A DNA stretch of 32,943 nt from Candidatus Aminicenantota bacterium (GTDB lineage: Bacteria > Acidobacteriota > Aminicenantia > Aminicenantales > Aminicenantaceae), in NCBI GenBank assembly GCA_016783445.1, contig JADHWO010000024.1, forward strand, positions 1 to 32,943, in the 5' to 3' direction. How positions within the stretch are numbered: the stretch's first letter is position 1; each line of letters opens with the position of its first letter. The translations under genes were made by a program, and so were the position numbers. The notes beneath the pieces were generated by a model. That model worked only from the letters and a program-made list of their open reading frames with translations, did not search any database and was not told the DNA's origin. Of this stretch, positions 7,169 to 15,835 are shown in pieces.

Positions 7169-7502
7169 TAAAGTTGCTGTAGTAGGAAAGGCCGATGTTG
7201 TTTTTGCTTTAAGAGCTCTGGGGATAAAAGTGTTTTCTCCAGAGAGCGTGGAAGAAGCTAAAAAAGTCATGGAATCCCTAAAAAAGGAAAATTTTGCTCT
7301 TTGTTTTCTGGAAGAAGACCTCTTTGAGCCTCTGAAGGAGGATAGAGAAAGGTTAAGAGAGAAGTTTTGCCCTGTGGTGGTCGGATTTTCGGATTACAGG
7401 GAGGTTACGGACTACCTTGAGAAAAAAATGAGAGAGATTGCCATCAAAGCCACAGGTTCGGATTCTTTGGTTAAAAGAAGAGGAGAAGATGAAACAAGGT
7501 AA
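7161..7502 (+). CDS. atpF: V/A-type ATPase subunit F (central stalk)
   Basis: This 113-residue central-stalk protein has the family start KVAVVGKADVVFALRALGIKVF, a small Rossmann-like domain. A middle segment NFALCFLEEDLFE corresponds to the usual strand that ends in a glutamate turn. The C-terminal tail is basic and helical, as in subunits that insert into the head to regulate ATP hydrolysis. It overlaps atpC by 8 bases and atpA by 14 bases. Family size is about 100-115 residues, so it is complete. Confidence 0.88.
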   Translation: MFDKVAVVGKADVVFALRALGIKVFSPESVEEAKKVMESLKKENFALCFLEEDLFEPLKEDRERLREKFCPVVVGFSDYREVTDYLEKKMREIAIKATGSDSLVKRRGEDETR

Positions 7503-9264
7503 AATTATTCGAGTCGCAGGTCCATTGGTTGTTGCCTCAGAATGTCTGGGAGCCAAGATGTATGACATGGTCAAAATCGGAGAACTGGGACTAATAGGAG
7601 AAATAATCGAACTCAGAGAAGACATGGCTTTTATCCAGGTCTACGAGGATACAACAGGCATCGGTCCAGAGGAACCTGTGTTTTTAACCGGGAAGCCTTT
7701 AAGTGTGGAACTGGGCCCGGGTTTGATGAGTTCCATCTATGATGGAATCCAGAGGCCTCTTGATATCATAAGAAGTAAAGAAGGAGACTTTGTCACACGA
7801 GGTATCGAACTGCCGCCTCTGGACCGGGAGAAAAAATGGGGGTTCAATCCTACGGCCAAAAAAGGTCAAGATGTTGCAGAAGGAGATATTATAGGGGAAG
7901 TGGAGGAAACACCGCTCATTAAACATAAAATCATGGTTCCTGAAGGTTCAGCTGGAAAGATCGTGGAAATAAAAAAGGGCAAATTTTTAGTCGAGGAAGC
8001 GGTAGCGAGGATAGAGACTCAAAAAGAAGTAAAAGAGCTCAAGATGTTTCAGACCTGGTCTATCCGGAAAAACAGGGGTGTCTATGAGCGTCTTATGCCC
8101 GATGAGCCTCTGACTACGGGGCAGAGAGTCCTTGACACTCTTTTTCCTCTGGCGAAAGGTGGAACGGGATGTGTGCCTGGTCCATTCGGCAGTGGAAAAA
8201 CTGTTGTTCAGCATCAGCTCGCCAAATGGTCGGACGCCCAAATCATTGTATTTGTTGCATGTGGAGAGAGAGGGAACGAAGTTGCTGACCTGCTCCTCAG
8301 CTTCCCAGAATTGGAAGATCCCCATACGGGCAGGCCTCTTATGGAGAGGACTGTCATAATAGCTAACACATCAAACATGCCTGTTGCTGCCCGGGAAGCC
8401 TCTATTTACACAGGCATGACTATTGCTGAATATTTCCGTGATATGGGATACTCTGTTGCCCTTATGGCAGATTCTTCAAGCCGCTGGGCAGAAGCCTTGA
8501 GGGAAATTTCAGGGCGTATGGAAGAAATGCCAGGAGAGGAAGGTTATCCTGCATATCTGGCAAGCCGTATTGCTGCATTCTATGAGCGGGCCGGCAAAGT
8601 GGTCTGTCTGGGATCGGATAAGAGGTTAGGAGCTCTGAGTGTTATGGGCGCCGTTTCTCCACCAGGTGGGGATTTATCAGATCCTGTTGTTCAGGCTACA
8701 CTTAAGGTGGTCAAGGTCTTCTGGGCTCTTGATGACAGGCTGGCAAACATGCGGCACTTTCCTGCCATTAACTGGCTTTTGAGCTATTCTCTGTACGTAG
8801 AGAACATAAAAGACTATTTAAACAGCCAGGTAGCCGAAGAATTTACTGACCTCAGGCAGGAAGCCATGCAGCTTCTTGAAGAAGAATCAGAGCTTCAAGA
8901 AATTGCCCGGCTTGTTGGGGTTGAATCCCTTTCAGCCAGGGAAAGACTTGTTCTTGAATCTGCGCGCTCTATCCGGGAAGATTTTCTTCATCAGAATGCC
9001 TTCCATCCTCAGGACACTTATACTTCGTTGAGGAAGCAGTATTTGATGCTTCGAACAATCTTACATTTTTTTCATTCAGGAATCAGCGCCTTGGAAGAGG
9101 GGGAAGTTCTGGATGAGATTCTTGCGCTGGAAGTCAGAGAAAAAATTTCAAAAATGAAATTTCTTCCTGAAGAGGATGCCGGTATCCATGAGGTCTATAT
9201 AAAAGTTGATGATGCTTTTAAGAAATTGTTACAGAAAAAAGGGATAAGAGAAGAAAATGTATAA
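7489..9264 (+). CDS. atpA: V/A-type ATPase catalytic subunit A
   Basis: Subunit A is the ATP-binding catalytic subunit of the head. The 591-residue protein shows the Walker A loop GPFGSGKT at residues 231-238, the catalytic-glutamate motif GERGNE at 259-264, and [11 protein letters not shown] further on. The insertion of about 90 residues before the nucleotide-binding domain that separates V/A-type A subunits from F-type beta is present (residues about 110-200). The open frame extends upstream to 7438, but the ATG at 7489 follows AGGAG and matches the family start [14 protein letters not shown]. It overlaps atpF by 14 bases and atpB by 8. Confidence 0.98.
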   Translation: MKQGKIIRVAGPLVVASECLGAKMYDMVKIGELGLIGEIIELREDMAFIQVYEDTTGIGPEEPVFLTGKPLSVELGPGLMSSIYDGIQRPLDIIRSKEGDFVTRGIELPPLDREKKWGFNPTAKKGQDVAEGDIIGEVEETPLIKHKIMVPEGSAGKIVEIKKGKFLVEEAVARIETQKEVKELKMFQTWSIRKNRGVYERLMPDEPLTTGQRVLDTLFPLAKGGTGCVPGPFGSGKTVVQHQLAKWSDAQIIVFVACGERGNEVADLLLSFPELEDPHTGRPLMERTVIIANTSNMPVAAREASIYTGMTIAEYFRDMGYSVALMADSSSRWAEALREISGRMEEMPGEEGYPAYLASRIAAFYERAGKVVCLGSDKRLGALSVMGAVSPPGGDLSDPVVQATLKVVKVFWALDDRLANMRHFPAINWLLSYSLYVENIKDYLNSQVAEEFTDLRQEAMQLLEEESELQEIARLVGVESLSARERLVLESARSIREDFLHQNAFHPQDTYTSLRKQYLMLRTILHFFHSGISALEEGEVLDEILALEVREKISKMKFLPEEDAGIHEVYIKVDDAFKKLLQKKGIREENV

Positions 9265-10633
9265 AGAGTATTTGACTGTTTCCAATATTGTTGGTCCTTT
9301 GGTTATTGTGGAAAAAATTAGAGATGTAAAATTCGGCGAATTAGTGGAAATTGAAACGGCAGAAGGAATTTTACGACGGGGCACAGTGCTTGATGTTTCG
9401 ACAGAAAGAGCAATCGTACAGGTCTTTGAGGGGACTATGGGCCTTGATGTGGATAAGTCAAAAGTAAGGTTTCTAGGGCGTTCCCAGCAGCTTGGTGTTT
9501 CAGAGGAAATTATTGGCCGGATTTTTGACGGCTCAGGAATGCCTAAAGACCATGGACCACAGATAATTGCCGAAAAAATGATCGATATCACCGGAAGCCC
9601 AATAAATCCTGACGCCCGGGACTACCCCTCTGAGTTCATCCAGACAGGCATTTCTTCCATTGATGGAATGAATCCGTTAGTCAGGGGGCAGAAGCTTCCC
9701 CTGTTTTCGGGAAGCGGTCTTCCCCATGCCAGGGTTGCCGCCCAGATTGCGCGTCAGGCAGCAGTGTTAGGAAAAAAGGAAAAATTTGCAGTTGTTTTTG
9801 GCGCTATGGGTATTACTTTTGAAGAGGCGAACTTTTTTATAGAGGATTTCCGCAACACAGGAGCACTGGAGAGAGCAGTGCTCTTTTTAAATTTAGCGAA
9901 CGAACCTCCCATTGAGCGTATCGCAACACCTCGGCTCGCCTTAACCTGTGCAGAGTATCTTGCTTTTGAGCAGGATATGCATGTGTTGGTAATACTTGTG
10001 GATATGACTTTTTATGCCGAGGCTCTTCGGGAAATATCCGCAGCCAGAAAAGAAATTCCAGGCCGAAGAGGATATCCAGGGTACCTCTACACAGACCTGG
10101 CATCAATGTATGAGAGAGCAGGAAGAATTAAAGAAAAAAAAGGCTCTATCACTCTTATTCCTATCCTTACTATGCCTGAAGATGACAAAACCCATCCCAT
10201 CGCTGATTTAACGGGTTATATTACGGAAGGGCAGATTATGCTCAGCCGCGAGATTCATCGGAAAGGAATCTATCCTCCCATAGACGTGCTCCCCAGCCTT
10301 TCCAGGCTTAAGGATAAAGGCATTGGTGAAGGAAAAACGCGGGAGGACCATGCTGATGTCCTTAACCAGCTTTTTGCCTGTTATGCGCGGGGAAAAGAAG
10401 CCAGGGAGCTGGCTTTGATCCTGGGGGAAGCGGCTCTGAGTGATCTGGATAAGCTGTATTTAAAATTTGCTGACCTCTTTGAGGATGAATTTGTAAGACA
10501 GGGTGAATTTGAATCGCGTTCTATTTTAGACACGGTGGATCTGGGGTGGAAACTTCTCCGAACAATTCCAAGGGCTGAACTCAAGAGAATTCGTCCGGAA
10601 TATTTGGAGAAGTATTATACTGAAAAGTTATGA
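9257..10633 (+). CDS. atpB: V/A-type ATPase subunit B (regulatory, non-catalytic)
   Basis: Subunit B alternates with A in the hexameric head and contributes to the nucleotide site from the neighbouring face. The 458-residue protein has the family segments [10 protein letters not shown] at the start and [11 protein letters not shown] (in place of a true Walker A loop), then [62 protein letters not shown] carries the conserved arginine expected at the catalytic interface. Length is standard. It starts inside the end of atpA and its stop overlaps the atpD start as ATGA. Confidence 0.98.
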   Translation: MYKEYLTVSNIVGPLVIVEKIRDVKFGELVEIETAEGILRRGTVLDVSTERAIVQVFEGTMGLDVDKSKVRFLGRSQQLGVSEEIIGRIFDGSGMPKDHGPQIIAEKMIDITGSPINPDARDYPSEFIQTGISSIDGMNPLVRGQKLPLFSGSGLPHARVAAQIARQAAVLGKKEKFAVVFGAMGITFEEANFFIEDFRNTGALERAVLFLNLANEPPIERIATPRLALTCAEYLAFEQDMHVLVILVDMTFYAEALREISAARKEIPGRRGYPGYLYTDLASMYERAGRIKEKKGSITLIPILTMPEDDKTHPIADLTGYITEGQIMLSREIHRKGIYPPIDVLPSLSRLKDKGIGEGKTREDHADVLNQLFACYARGKEARELALILGEAALSDLDKLYLKFADLFEDEFVRQGEFESRSILDTVDLGWKLLRTIPRAELKRIRPEYLEKYYTEKL

Positions 10634-11241
10634 GACTTTCTGTCAATCCTAACAGAATGGAGCTTATGAGGCTCCGCAGGCGCCTTATTCTGGCGGAGAG
10701 AGGGCATAAGCTTCTTAAAGATAAACTGGAAGAAATAATGCGCCGTTTCTTGCAGATAATGCGTGAGCTTTATGAACTCCAGGAAGGGATTAGTTCAAAA
10801 TTGAAAAAAGCGTTCCTCTCTTTTGTCCTTGCCCGGGGTCGAATGTCTCATGAAGAGCTGGAGAGGCTTATCCCAGAAGGAAAATTAATCTTGGGAACAA
10901 AAAAAGAAAGGATTTTTAATCTAACTATCCCAAAGTTTGAAATTGAAGAGCAAGAAGTCTCTGATTATGACCTTCTTAACACAGAAAGTGAGCTTGATAT
11001 AGGCATAAAAAAGACTAAGGAGCTTCTCAAGGATATGATGGAGATGGCCCGCCTATGGAAGGCCGTTGAGCTTCTTTCTCATGAGATTGAAGTCACGCGC
11101 CGGCGGGTAAATGCTTTAGAACATATCCTTATACCCAGCATTAAGGAAACCATAAGGTATATTTCAAGCCGCCTTGAAGAGATGGAGCGTTCTTTTCAGG
11201 TCCAGCTTATGAGGGTCAAAGAAATCGTCCGCCGCCATTAA
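10630..11241 (+). CDS. atpD: V/A-type ATPase subunit D (central rotor shaft)
   Basis: Subunit D is the rotating shaft, two long antiparallel helices that turn inside the head. The 203-residue protein begins [31 protein letters not shown], the typical N-terminal helix. It ends with a matching helix containing [19 protein letters not shown] and [13 protein letters not shown], also family-specific. It is the last gene of the ATPase operon. The next gene converges from the other strand only 69 bases away, and a palindromic repeat fills that space. Confidence 0.96.
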   Translation: MRLSVNPNRMELMRLRRRLILAERGHKLLKDKLEEIMRRFLQIMRELYELQEGISSKLKKAFLSFVLARGRMSHEELERLIPEGKLILGTKKERIFNLTIPKFEIEEQEVSDYDLLNTESELDIGIKKTKELLKDMMEMARLWKAVELLSHEIEVTRRRVNALEHILIPSIKETIRYISSRLEEMERSFQVQLMRVKEIVRRH

Positions 11242-11255
11242 ATAAAGAATAAATA

Positions 11256-11307
11256 GGGGCGGCCCGCAATTTATTTCCGTTTCCAATTAAAAAATAGAAC
11301 CGTCCCC
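11256..11307. repeat. Palindromic repeat between convergent genes
   Basis: The right arm GAACCGTCCCC (11297-11307) is intact. The left arm, starting GGGGCGGCCCG at 11256, is a mutated copy of GGGGACGGTTCG. The element sits between atpD and the convergent SIS gene and ends 3 bases before that gene's stop codon. It may serve as a bidirectional terminator. It is the same family as 2909-2945 and 24608-24659. Confidence 0.65.
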
Positions 11308-11310
11308 AAT

Positions 11311-13485
11311 TTAATTCTGTTGAGAAGTGACATTTAAAAGGTACTGGCTCAGACCCATATTTTTAAGGATACTCAAGGCCTCTTCCTGGGAAGCTCTCTC
11401 TTTAAGTCGAAGGGACTCGAGGATCCTGATGATAGAGAGGGCAACCTCTGCAGTTTGACCTGCTTCTCTTTTTTTGTCTTTAAGGAACCCTATGGCCTCA
11501 AACAAAACAGCGTTTGCTTCGCCGTAGGAAATGGACTTCTGGATTCCATATAGTTTTAACCACTGAGGGCGGCTGAGGACATCGTTGACATGAGATTGAA
11601 CAAGGTAGGTTGCCCTGCCGATAAGTTTGAGATTGCTCGGACTGACATTGGTCATGGTATTTCCGATGACCTTTCCCAGGCGAGCCATGACTGCTGTTGA
11701 ATGAGCATTGAGGAGAATTTTAAGGGCTATCTGCTGATTGATGCCGAGGGGGTCGTTATTTTTTTTAATGTGTACAAAGACCAGAGAATCGTCTCCTTCT
11801 GGATCAAAACCATGAATTTTTCGAATAAGCTTAAATATGGACTTTTGGGAATTATCTGTGATCAGGATCATGGCTGTAGCTGCCCCCTCTTTTGAAAAGA
11901 GTTCGATGAATTTGCGGAAATCGGAATTACTTTTTTTAAGTAACTTCTCTTCAGGGGAGATTAAAACCAAAACTCCCAGGTCTCCCTGCTCGGGACCTCG
12001 GTTTTTAAGGTTGAAATCAGAAAAAGAAAAATTATAGAGAGACTGCTGGTTATTTCCTGCATTTTTTAGGCTTTCCAGGGCTGCCTTTTTTAGATAGGCA
12101 TCCTCGATCTTTGTTTCAAAGGGCTTTTTATAGAACCCTGATGAGAGCCCTCTGAATGATCTCCCAAGAAAAGCCTGCCAGGCTTGTTTGAGATTAGCAG
12201 CAGGAGTCCAGACCTGAATCCAGCTTTTCCTTTTTTCCTCTTTAACTGTGTCCAGCGGAAAAAGGCGGAAGGTCGGGCTTCTTTCCGTGCTGTCGATAAA
12301 GACTGTAATTAGTCCTTCCTGGGCAAAATAGGTTGAGAAATGCCCTGTTTTGTAAGTAGAAGCTTCAAGTTTAGTGAATTTGGCTATTGCAGGAAGGTTG
12401 TTTTTGACCTCTTTCAGGATAAGAGAAAATTCTTTTAGCTTTTTCTCCAGGGTGTGTTCCTTTTTGAAGCCGAGTTTTGACATGTCTTTATTAGAGAGGA
12501 ATTTTCTTAAAGTTCGGTCAAGTGCAGTTTGCAAAATATTACCTACAACAAAAGTTTCAATCGTGGTAGCCTGCATACGTGTTGAACCGGTTATAGCCTG
12601 AGGTCCTGTAGTAAGGTTTATTTTTGTTATACCTGGTTCTTCGAGTACTTTTCGGCTTCTCAAAAAAGGATGGAGTATTTCATCGGGATTATTATAAATA
12701 AAATAGAGCTTTTTTTTGGCTTTTTTTGGGTCATAGGTTTTGGCTTTTTTCCACTGATCCAAAGCGGATAAGATAGTTCCGATTACAGAAGAAGTCTCGC
12801 CTCCTTCGGTTACACAGAAAACAACATCTCCTTTTTTAATTTTTCTGTCTTCAAGCTGGAGATGTCCGATAAGCTGCAAATCTTCAAATCCCTCGAGTGA
12901 ACTGATCAGTGCCCGGTCTCCGCCTGTCATCTCTCCTATAAGATGCTCCTCGATGAACTCTCCCAGATGAGGTTTGATTTTTGACCAGATCTTTCCCCTT
13001 CTTTTGACTTTTTTCCAGAAAGGACGCCAGAAGGTGCTTTCCATCTGTTTAGCCAGACGGCCAGTTGCACCACAGCCGTAAATATATATTTTGTGGTTGG
13101 ATAGAAGAGTTTCTTCAACAGCCTGGACAGCCTGTTCCAGGAGGGCCGGTTCTCGGATTAAAACTTCAAGCCTTTTAACGATGTCATCATCCACAGAGAA
13201 AAGCATTTGAAGGCCGCTTTCACAGTCCTTTTGAATTCTATTGCTTAGATTCCATGTTTTGAGGTGGCGTTGTTCTGTGAGCAGGGTATGAAGTTGGAAT
13301 TCAGTTTTATTCTGGACATAATCAACAGATTCTGAAGAAGGAGTGATTCCCAGGAGCTGGAGCAGGTTGACCTTGGTTTTAGAGACTGGCTGGTCCTCTT
13401 GTCTCCATGACGGAGAAACCTTGAATGCCAGGAAAAGAAAAGCCAGGATTATAAAAGAAGTAAAGAAGATTCTGTTTGAGTTCAT
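11311..13485 (-). CDS. Membrane-anchored or exported double-SIS protein, GKRP/MurQ-like
   Basis: This 724-residue protein starts with a hydrophobic stretch, IFFTSFIILAFLFLAF (residues 6-21), with no lipobox cysteine and no twin arginine: a signal peptide or anchor. The first SIS domain has GCGATGRL (137-144), MTGGDRALISSLEGFED (186-202) and GPQAITGSTRMQ (294-305). These parallel MurNAc-6-phosphate etherase (MurQ) and, more closely, animal glucokinase regulatory protein (GKRP). A second SIS-like region spans roughly 380-590, and GNTMTNVSPSNLKLIGRA (608-625) matches the MurQ/GKRP lid. The glutamate of LEGFED, a MurQ catalytic position, is kept; the other one, in ECPPT of MurQ, is not clearly aligned. 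Ligand and activity are unknown. AAAGGA precedes the ATG, and it has its own predicted promoter. Confidence 0.8.
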   Translation of the reverse strand: MNSNRIFFTSFIILAFLFLAFKVSPSWRQEDQPVSKTKVNLLQLLGITPSSESVDYVQNKTEFQLHTLLTEQRHLKTWNLSNRIQKDCESGLQMLFSVDDDIVKRLEVLIREPALLEQAVQAVEETLLSNHKIYIYGCGATGRLAKQMESTFWRPFWKKVKRRGKIWSKIKPHLGEFIEEHLIGEMTGGDRALISSLEGFEDLQLIGHLQLEDRKIKKGDVVFCVTEGGETSSVIGTILSALDQWKKAKTYDPKKAKKKLYFIYNNPDEILHPFLRSRKVLEEPGITKINLTTGPQAITGSTRMQATTIETFVVGNILQTALDRTLRKFLSNKDMSKLGFKKEHTLEKKLKEFSLILKEVKNNLPAIAKFTKLEASTYKTGHFSTYFAQEGLITVFIDSTERSPTFRLFPLDTVKEEKRKSWIQVWTPAANLKQAWQAFLGRSFRGLSSGFYKKPFETKIEDAYLKKAALESLKNAGNNQQSLYNFSFSDFNLKNRGPEQGDLGVLVLISPEEKLLKKSNSDFRKFIELFSKEGAATAMILITDNSQKSIFKLIRKIHGFDPEGDDSLVFVHIKKNNDPLGINQQIALKILLNAHSTAVMARLGKVIGNTMTNVSPSNLKLIGRATYLVQSHVNDVLSRPQWLKLYGIQKSISYGEANAVLFEAIGFLKDKKREAGQTAEVALSIIRILESLRLKERASQEEALSILKNMGLSQYLLNVTSQQN

Positions 13486-13545
13486 TTTAAAGTCCTTTAT
13501 TTATTTTCGACTCGTAATCAGGATAGAGTTTTGGATGAGGTTTTG

Positions 13546-13574
13546 ATTATATCAGCCGTAGTGATGGTTGTCAT
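13546..13574 (-). promoter_or_regulatory. Predicted extended -10 promoter of the double-SIS gene
   Basis: On the minus strand ATGACA (13574-13569) and a perfect TATAAT (13551-13546) are 17 bases apart, and TGA directly before the -10 makes an extended -10 element. It overlaps the 3' end of the dCMP deaminase gene. Transcription would start near 13539, about 54 bases before the SIS gene. Confidence 0.6.
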
Positions 13575-14061
13575 CGATGATGTCACCTTCCTGCCATTCT
13601 TTAATCCAGTCAATAACACGGAAAATTTTCATTTTCCCAACCTCTGTGGAGCAGATAATACGGTTTAGACCGGCATTTATGATCATTTTTTTGCATATAA
13701 AACATGGATAGGCATTTATCGGCTGAAATTTGCCTGGAATGCTGCCGTGGATGTAAATGTCGCCTCCTAAAAGGCTAACTCCGGCCCGGGAAGCATTAAT
13801 AATTGCGTTTTGTTCAGCATGGACGCTTCGACACAGCTCATATCGCTGGCCGTGGGGGATATTCAACTTGTCTCTGAGGCAGGAACCATGTTCGAGGCTG
13901 TCCTTTGTTTTCCTTGGTGCTCCCACATATCCTGTGGAGATGATCTGGTCATCCCGGATAATGATAGCACCTATGGATCTACGGAAACAGGTGCTGCGCC
14001 GTGCAACTTCCTCGGCAATACCCAGGTAATATTCGTCCTTGGAAATTCTTTTTGGTTTCAT
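13552..14061 (-). CDS. dCMP deaminase (ComEB/Dcd1 type)
   Basis: This zinc enzyme deaminates dCMP to dUMP, feeding thymidylate synthesis. The 169-residue protein has the motif HAE at residues 81-83 (H81 zinc ligand, E83 proton shuttle) and PCFIC at 119-123 (C120 and C123 zinc ligands), the classic deaminase signature. The N-terminal IGAIIIRDDQIISTGYVGAPR and the spacer rich in Cys/His also match dCMP deaminases. The ATG overlaps the stop of the upstream P-loop gene as ATGA, so the two are translated together. Related riboflavin or cytidine deaminases are less likely given the GYVGAPR and HAEQNAI segments. Confidence 0.9.
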   Translation of the reverse strand: MKPKRISKDEYYLGIAEEVARRSTCFRRSIGAIIIRDDQIISTGYVGAPRKTKDSLEHGSCLRDKLNIPHGQRYELCRSVHAEQNAIINASRAGVSLLGGDIYIHGSIPGKFQPINAYPCFICKKMIINAGLNRIICSTEVGKMKIFRVIDWIKEWQEGDIIDDNHHYG

Positions 14062-14597
14062 ATCAATTTCTCCAGCTTTTTGTGCAGATTTTCGAGGGAG
14101 CCGTCATTAATAACAACAAAATCTGCCATTTTTATACAGTTCAGAAGCTGCTGCCCTTTTTGGCGGTTTGTTTTCTCTTCTGCTTCTTTTTCTATAAACT
14201 CCTGAAGGGTTGAGACGGATTCCTCTCTCCCTCTTTTTTTTGCTCTTTTATATCTTAACTCAACAGGCGCGTCGATGGCCAACAGAATAAAGTTTTTTTG
14301 TTTTTTCAGGTAATCAATTTCTTTGGGATTACGAATGCTGTCTATAACAGCTCTTCCTCTGATCTTTTTCAGAATAAGTCTTGCCAGAATTTCAGGGCTG
14401 CCTTTTTCTCTTAATTGATTTCCCATTTTTATCAGGTTATCCCTTGTTACGTCTTTTCCTTTTTTTATAAGTTCTTCGCGGATTAAATCCGAGAGCGAGA
14501 AGCAGGTGTATCCCTTTTTTTTAAAATAAGCAGCGGCCTCCCCTTTACCTGCGCCGTTTGTTCCTGTTAAGCCAATAAGTCTCACTTCTTTTTTCAT
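14058..14597 (-). CDS. P-loop nucleotide kinase-like protein paired with dCMP deaminase
   Basis: The 179-residue protein has a Walker A loop GTNGAGKG (residues 12-19), followed by a DLIREEL segment, VIDSIRNPKEIDYLKK and FILLAIDAPVELRYKRAKKRGR. The last is a lid-like arginine-rich stretch typical of the dephospho-CoA kinase and NMP kinase superfamily. True dephospho-CoA kinases (CoaE) are somewhat larger and differ after the P-loop, so I do not call it coaE. The gene overlaps the dCMP deaminase gene by ATGA. As I recall it, yeast Dcd1 carries a similar N-terminal P-loop-fold region with SIDAPVTTR, suggesting this pair is the unfused form. Substrate not known; a deoxynucleotide role is inferred. 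Confidence 0.75.
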   Translation of the reverse strand: MKKEVRLIGLTGTNGAGKGEAAAYFKKKGYTCFSLSDLIREELIKKGKDVTRDNLIKMGNQLREKGSPEILARLILKKIRGRAVIDSIRNPKEIDYLKKQKNFILLAIDAPVELRYKRAKKRGREESVSTLQEFIEKEAEEKTNRQKGQQLLNCIKMADFVVINDGSLENLHKKLEKLI

Positions 14598-14716
14598 TTT
14601 CTGAAAAATATGGGTAAACTTTTAATATAATTTCGAATTGAACTTCCTGATTTTATTTTTGACCAGTAAGATAGGAGGGAAAACATGGCCTTAATTTTTT
14701 TATCGAACCGGTCATG

Positions 14717-15496
14717 CTATCCGGCTAAATCTTCCTTAGATTCTGACTCTTTTACATTCTCTTTTTTTCTTTTCTCTGAAAAAAAAGCGATCAGGATGCT
14801 CAGCCCGTAAAGGAAGAGCATAGGGACAGCAACGATGCTCTGGGTGATCGGATCAGGGGTGGGAGTGATGATAGCTGCGATGATAAAGATAGCCAGGAAG
14901 GCGTATTTGAATTTTTTCGTCATCCATTTAGCGGTAATCAAACCCATACGGGAGAGGAAGAAGACCAGGGTAGGAAGTTCGAAAACCAGAGCGATTCCTA
15001 GGATCACTCGGATAGCCAGGCTGAAGTATTCTTCCATCTTGATAACCGGCTGAAAATCAGCCCCCATACCGAGGAAAAAACGGCAGGCAAAGGGGAAAAC
15101 CACATAGTAAGCGAAGATGGCTCCGGCGGCAAAAAAGGTCGATGAGAAGAAAACAAAAGGAATGACATATTTTTTTTCTCTCTGGTAAAGGCCTGGAGCA
15201 ACAAACTTCCAGAATTGGAAAAAGATGACAGGTGAAATGACAAAAATCGCTGCCAAAAAGGATACTTTAATATAAACCATAAAGGGCTCGGTCAGTTTGG
15301 TGAAAGCGAGTGATTCTCCTTCAGGAAGGTACTGGCTGACAGGAAAAGCCAGGATATCGAAGATTTGTTTATGGAATAACCATGCCGGAACAATTGTAAA
15401 AACAATGGCAAGGAAGGAGTAAAATATTCTTTTTCTGAGGTCGTCGAGATGTTCGAGGAAGGTCATCTTGTCAGGAGACTTTTTTGCCTTCGCCAT
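14717..15496 (-). CDS. tatC: Twin-arginine translocase subunit TatC
   Basis: TatC is the membrane receptor for twin-arginine signal peptides of folded exported proteins. The 259-residue protein has the N-terminal cytoplasmic signature MTFLEHLDDLRKRIF, then six hydrophobic segments. The family segment FQFWKFVAPGLYQREKKY precedes the second helix pair, and ITPTPDPITQ is present near the end. A TTG at 15517 opens the frame earlier, but the ATG at 15496 follows AAAGG and gives the usual short N-terminus MAKAKKSPDK. It overlaps tatA by 26 bases. No clear twin-arginine signal is seen among other genes in the window. Confidence 0.96.
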   Translation of the reverse strand: MAKAKKSPDKMTFLEHLDDLRKRIFYSFLAIVFTIVPAWLFHKQIFDILAFPVSQYLPEGESLAFTKLTEPFMVYIKVSFLAAIFVISPVIFFQFWKFVAPGLYQREKKYVIPFVFFSSTFFAAGAIFAYYVVFPFACRFFLGMGADFQPVIKMEEYFSLAIRVILGIALVFELPTLVFFLSRMGLITAKWMTKKFKYAFLAIFIIAAIITPTPDPITQSIVAVPMLFLYGLSILIAFFSEKRKKENVKESESKEDLAG

Positions 15497-15716
15497 GACC
15501 TTTGATGTCCTTCTCAATATCTCTTTTTATATCTTTGAGCTCGTCAGCCTCAATCTCTTCCTCAATCTTTTCTTTGATTTCATCCGATGTCTTTCTGAAT
15601 TCTCTAAGAGCCCTTCCTATAGACCTTCCAACCTCTGGTAATTTTTTAGGGCCAAAAATGAGGAGTGCAATAGCAAAAATTATGAGTAATTCAGGAAGTC
15701 CTATGTTTCCGAACAT
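15471..15716 (-). CDS. tatA: Twin-arginine translocase subunit TatA/TatB family
   Basis: This 81-residue single-span protein begins MFGNIGLPELLIIFAIALLIFGPKK, a short N-terminal membrane helix followed by the FGPKKLPEVGRSIGRALREFRK amphipathic helix that defines the TatA/E/B family. The tail is acidic and charged. It probably oligomerises to form the Tat pore. Only one such protein is encoded here, so it may serve both TatA and TatB roles in a minimal TatAC system; a second copy elsewhere cannot be excluded. It is the first gene of tatA-tatC and has a good promoter upstream. Confidence 0.93.
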   Translation of the reverse strand: MFGNIGLPELLIIFAIALLIFGPKKLPEVGRSIGRALREFRKTSDEIKEKIEEEIEADELKDIKRDIEKDIKGHGEGKKVS

Positions 15717-15751
15717 TTTTATCTCTTTTTCTGAGGCCTGATGCGTATGAA

Positions 15752-15780
15752 AATATAGCCCTTCGACTGGGATAAGTCAA
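15752..15780 (-). promoter_or_regulatory. Predicted sigma-70 promoter of tatAC
   Basis: On the minus strand TTGACT (15780-15775) and TATATT (15757-15752) are 17 bases apart; each matches five of six consensus bases. It lies back to back with the promoter at 15788-15816. Confidence 0.6.
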
Positions 15781-15787
15781 CAAGAAC

Positions 15788-15816
15788 TTTACAAGATTCG
15801 GAGGCTTTGGTACTAT
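15788..15816 (+). promoter_or_regulatory. Predicted extended -10 promoter of the S41 protease
   Basis: TTTACA (15788-15793) and TACTAT (15811-15816) are 17 bases apart, with TGG directly before the -10. The start would be near 15823, leaving a leader of about a dozen bases. Its -35 is 7 bases from the divergent tat promoter's -35. Confidence 0.45.
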
Positions 15817-15835
15817 TAATTTACCTGAACTGATC

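Noticed and set aside
7438-7488. Longer ATPase subunit A start
   Set aside because: The 17-residue extension overlaps atpF and does not match the family start; the ATG at 7489 has a Shine-Dalgarno site.
14685-14810. 41-codon plus-strand open frame with a good AGGAGG before its ATG, antisense to the tatC end
   Set aside because: It lies mostly opposite tatC, its serine- and phenylalanine-rich product looks like a reverse-strand shadow, and no promoter was seen.
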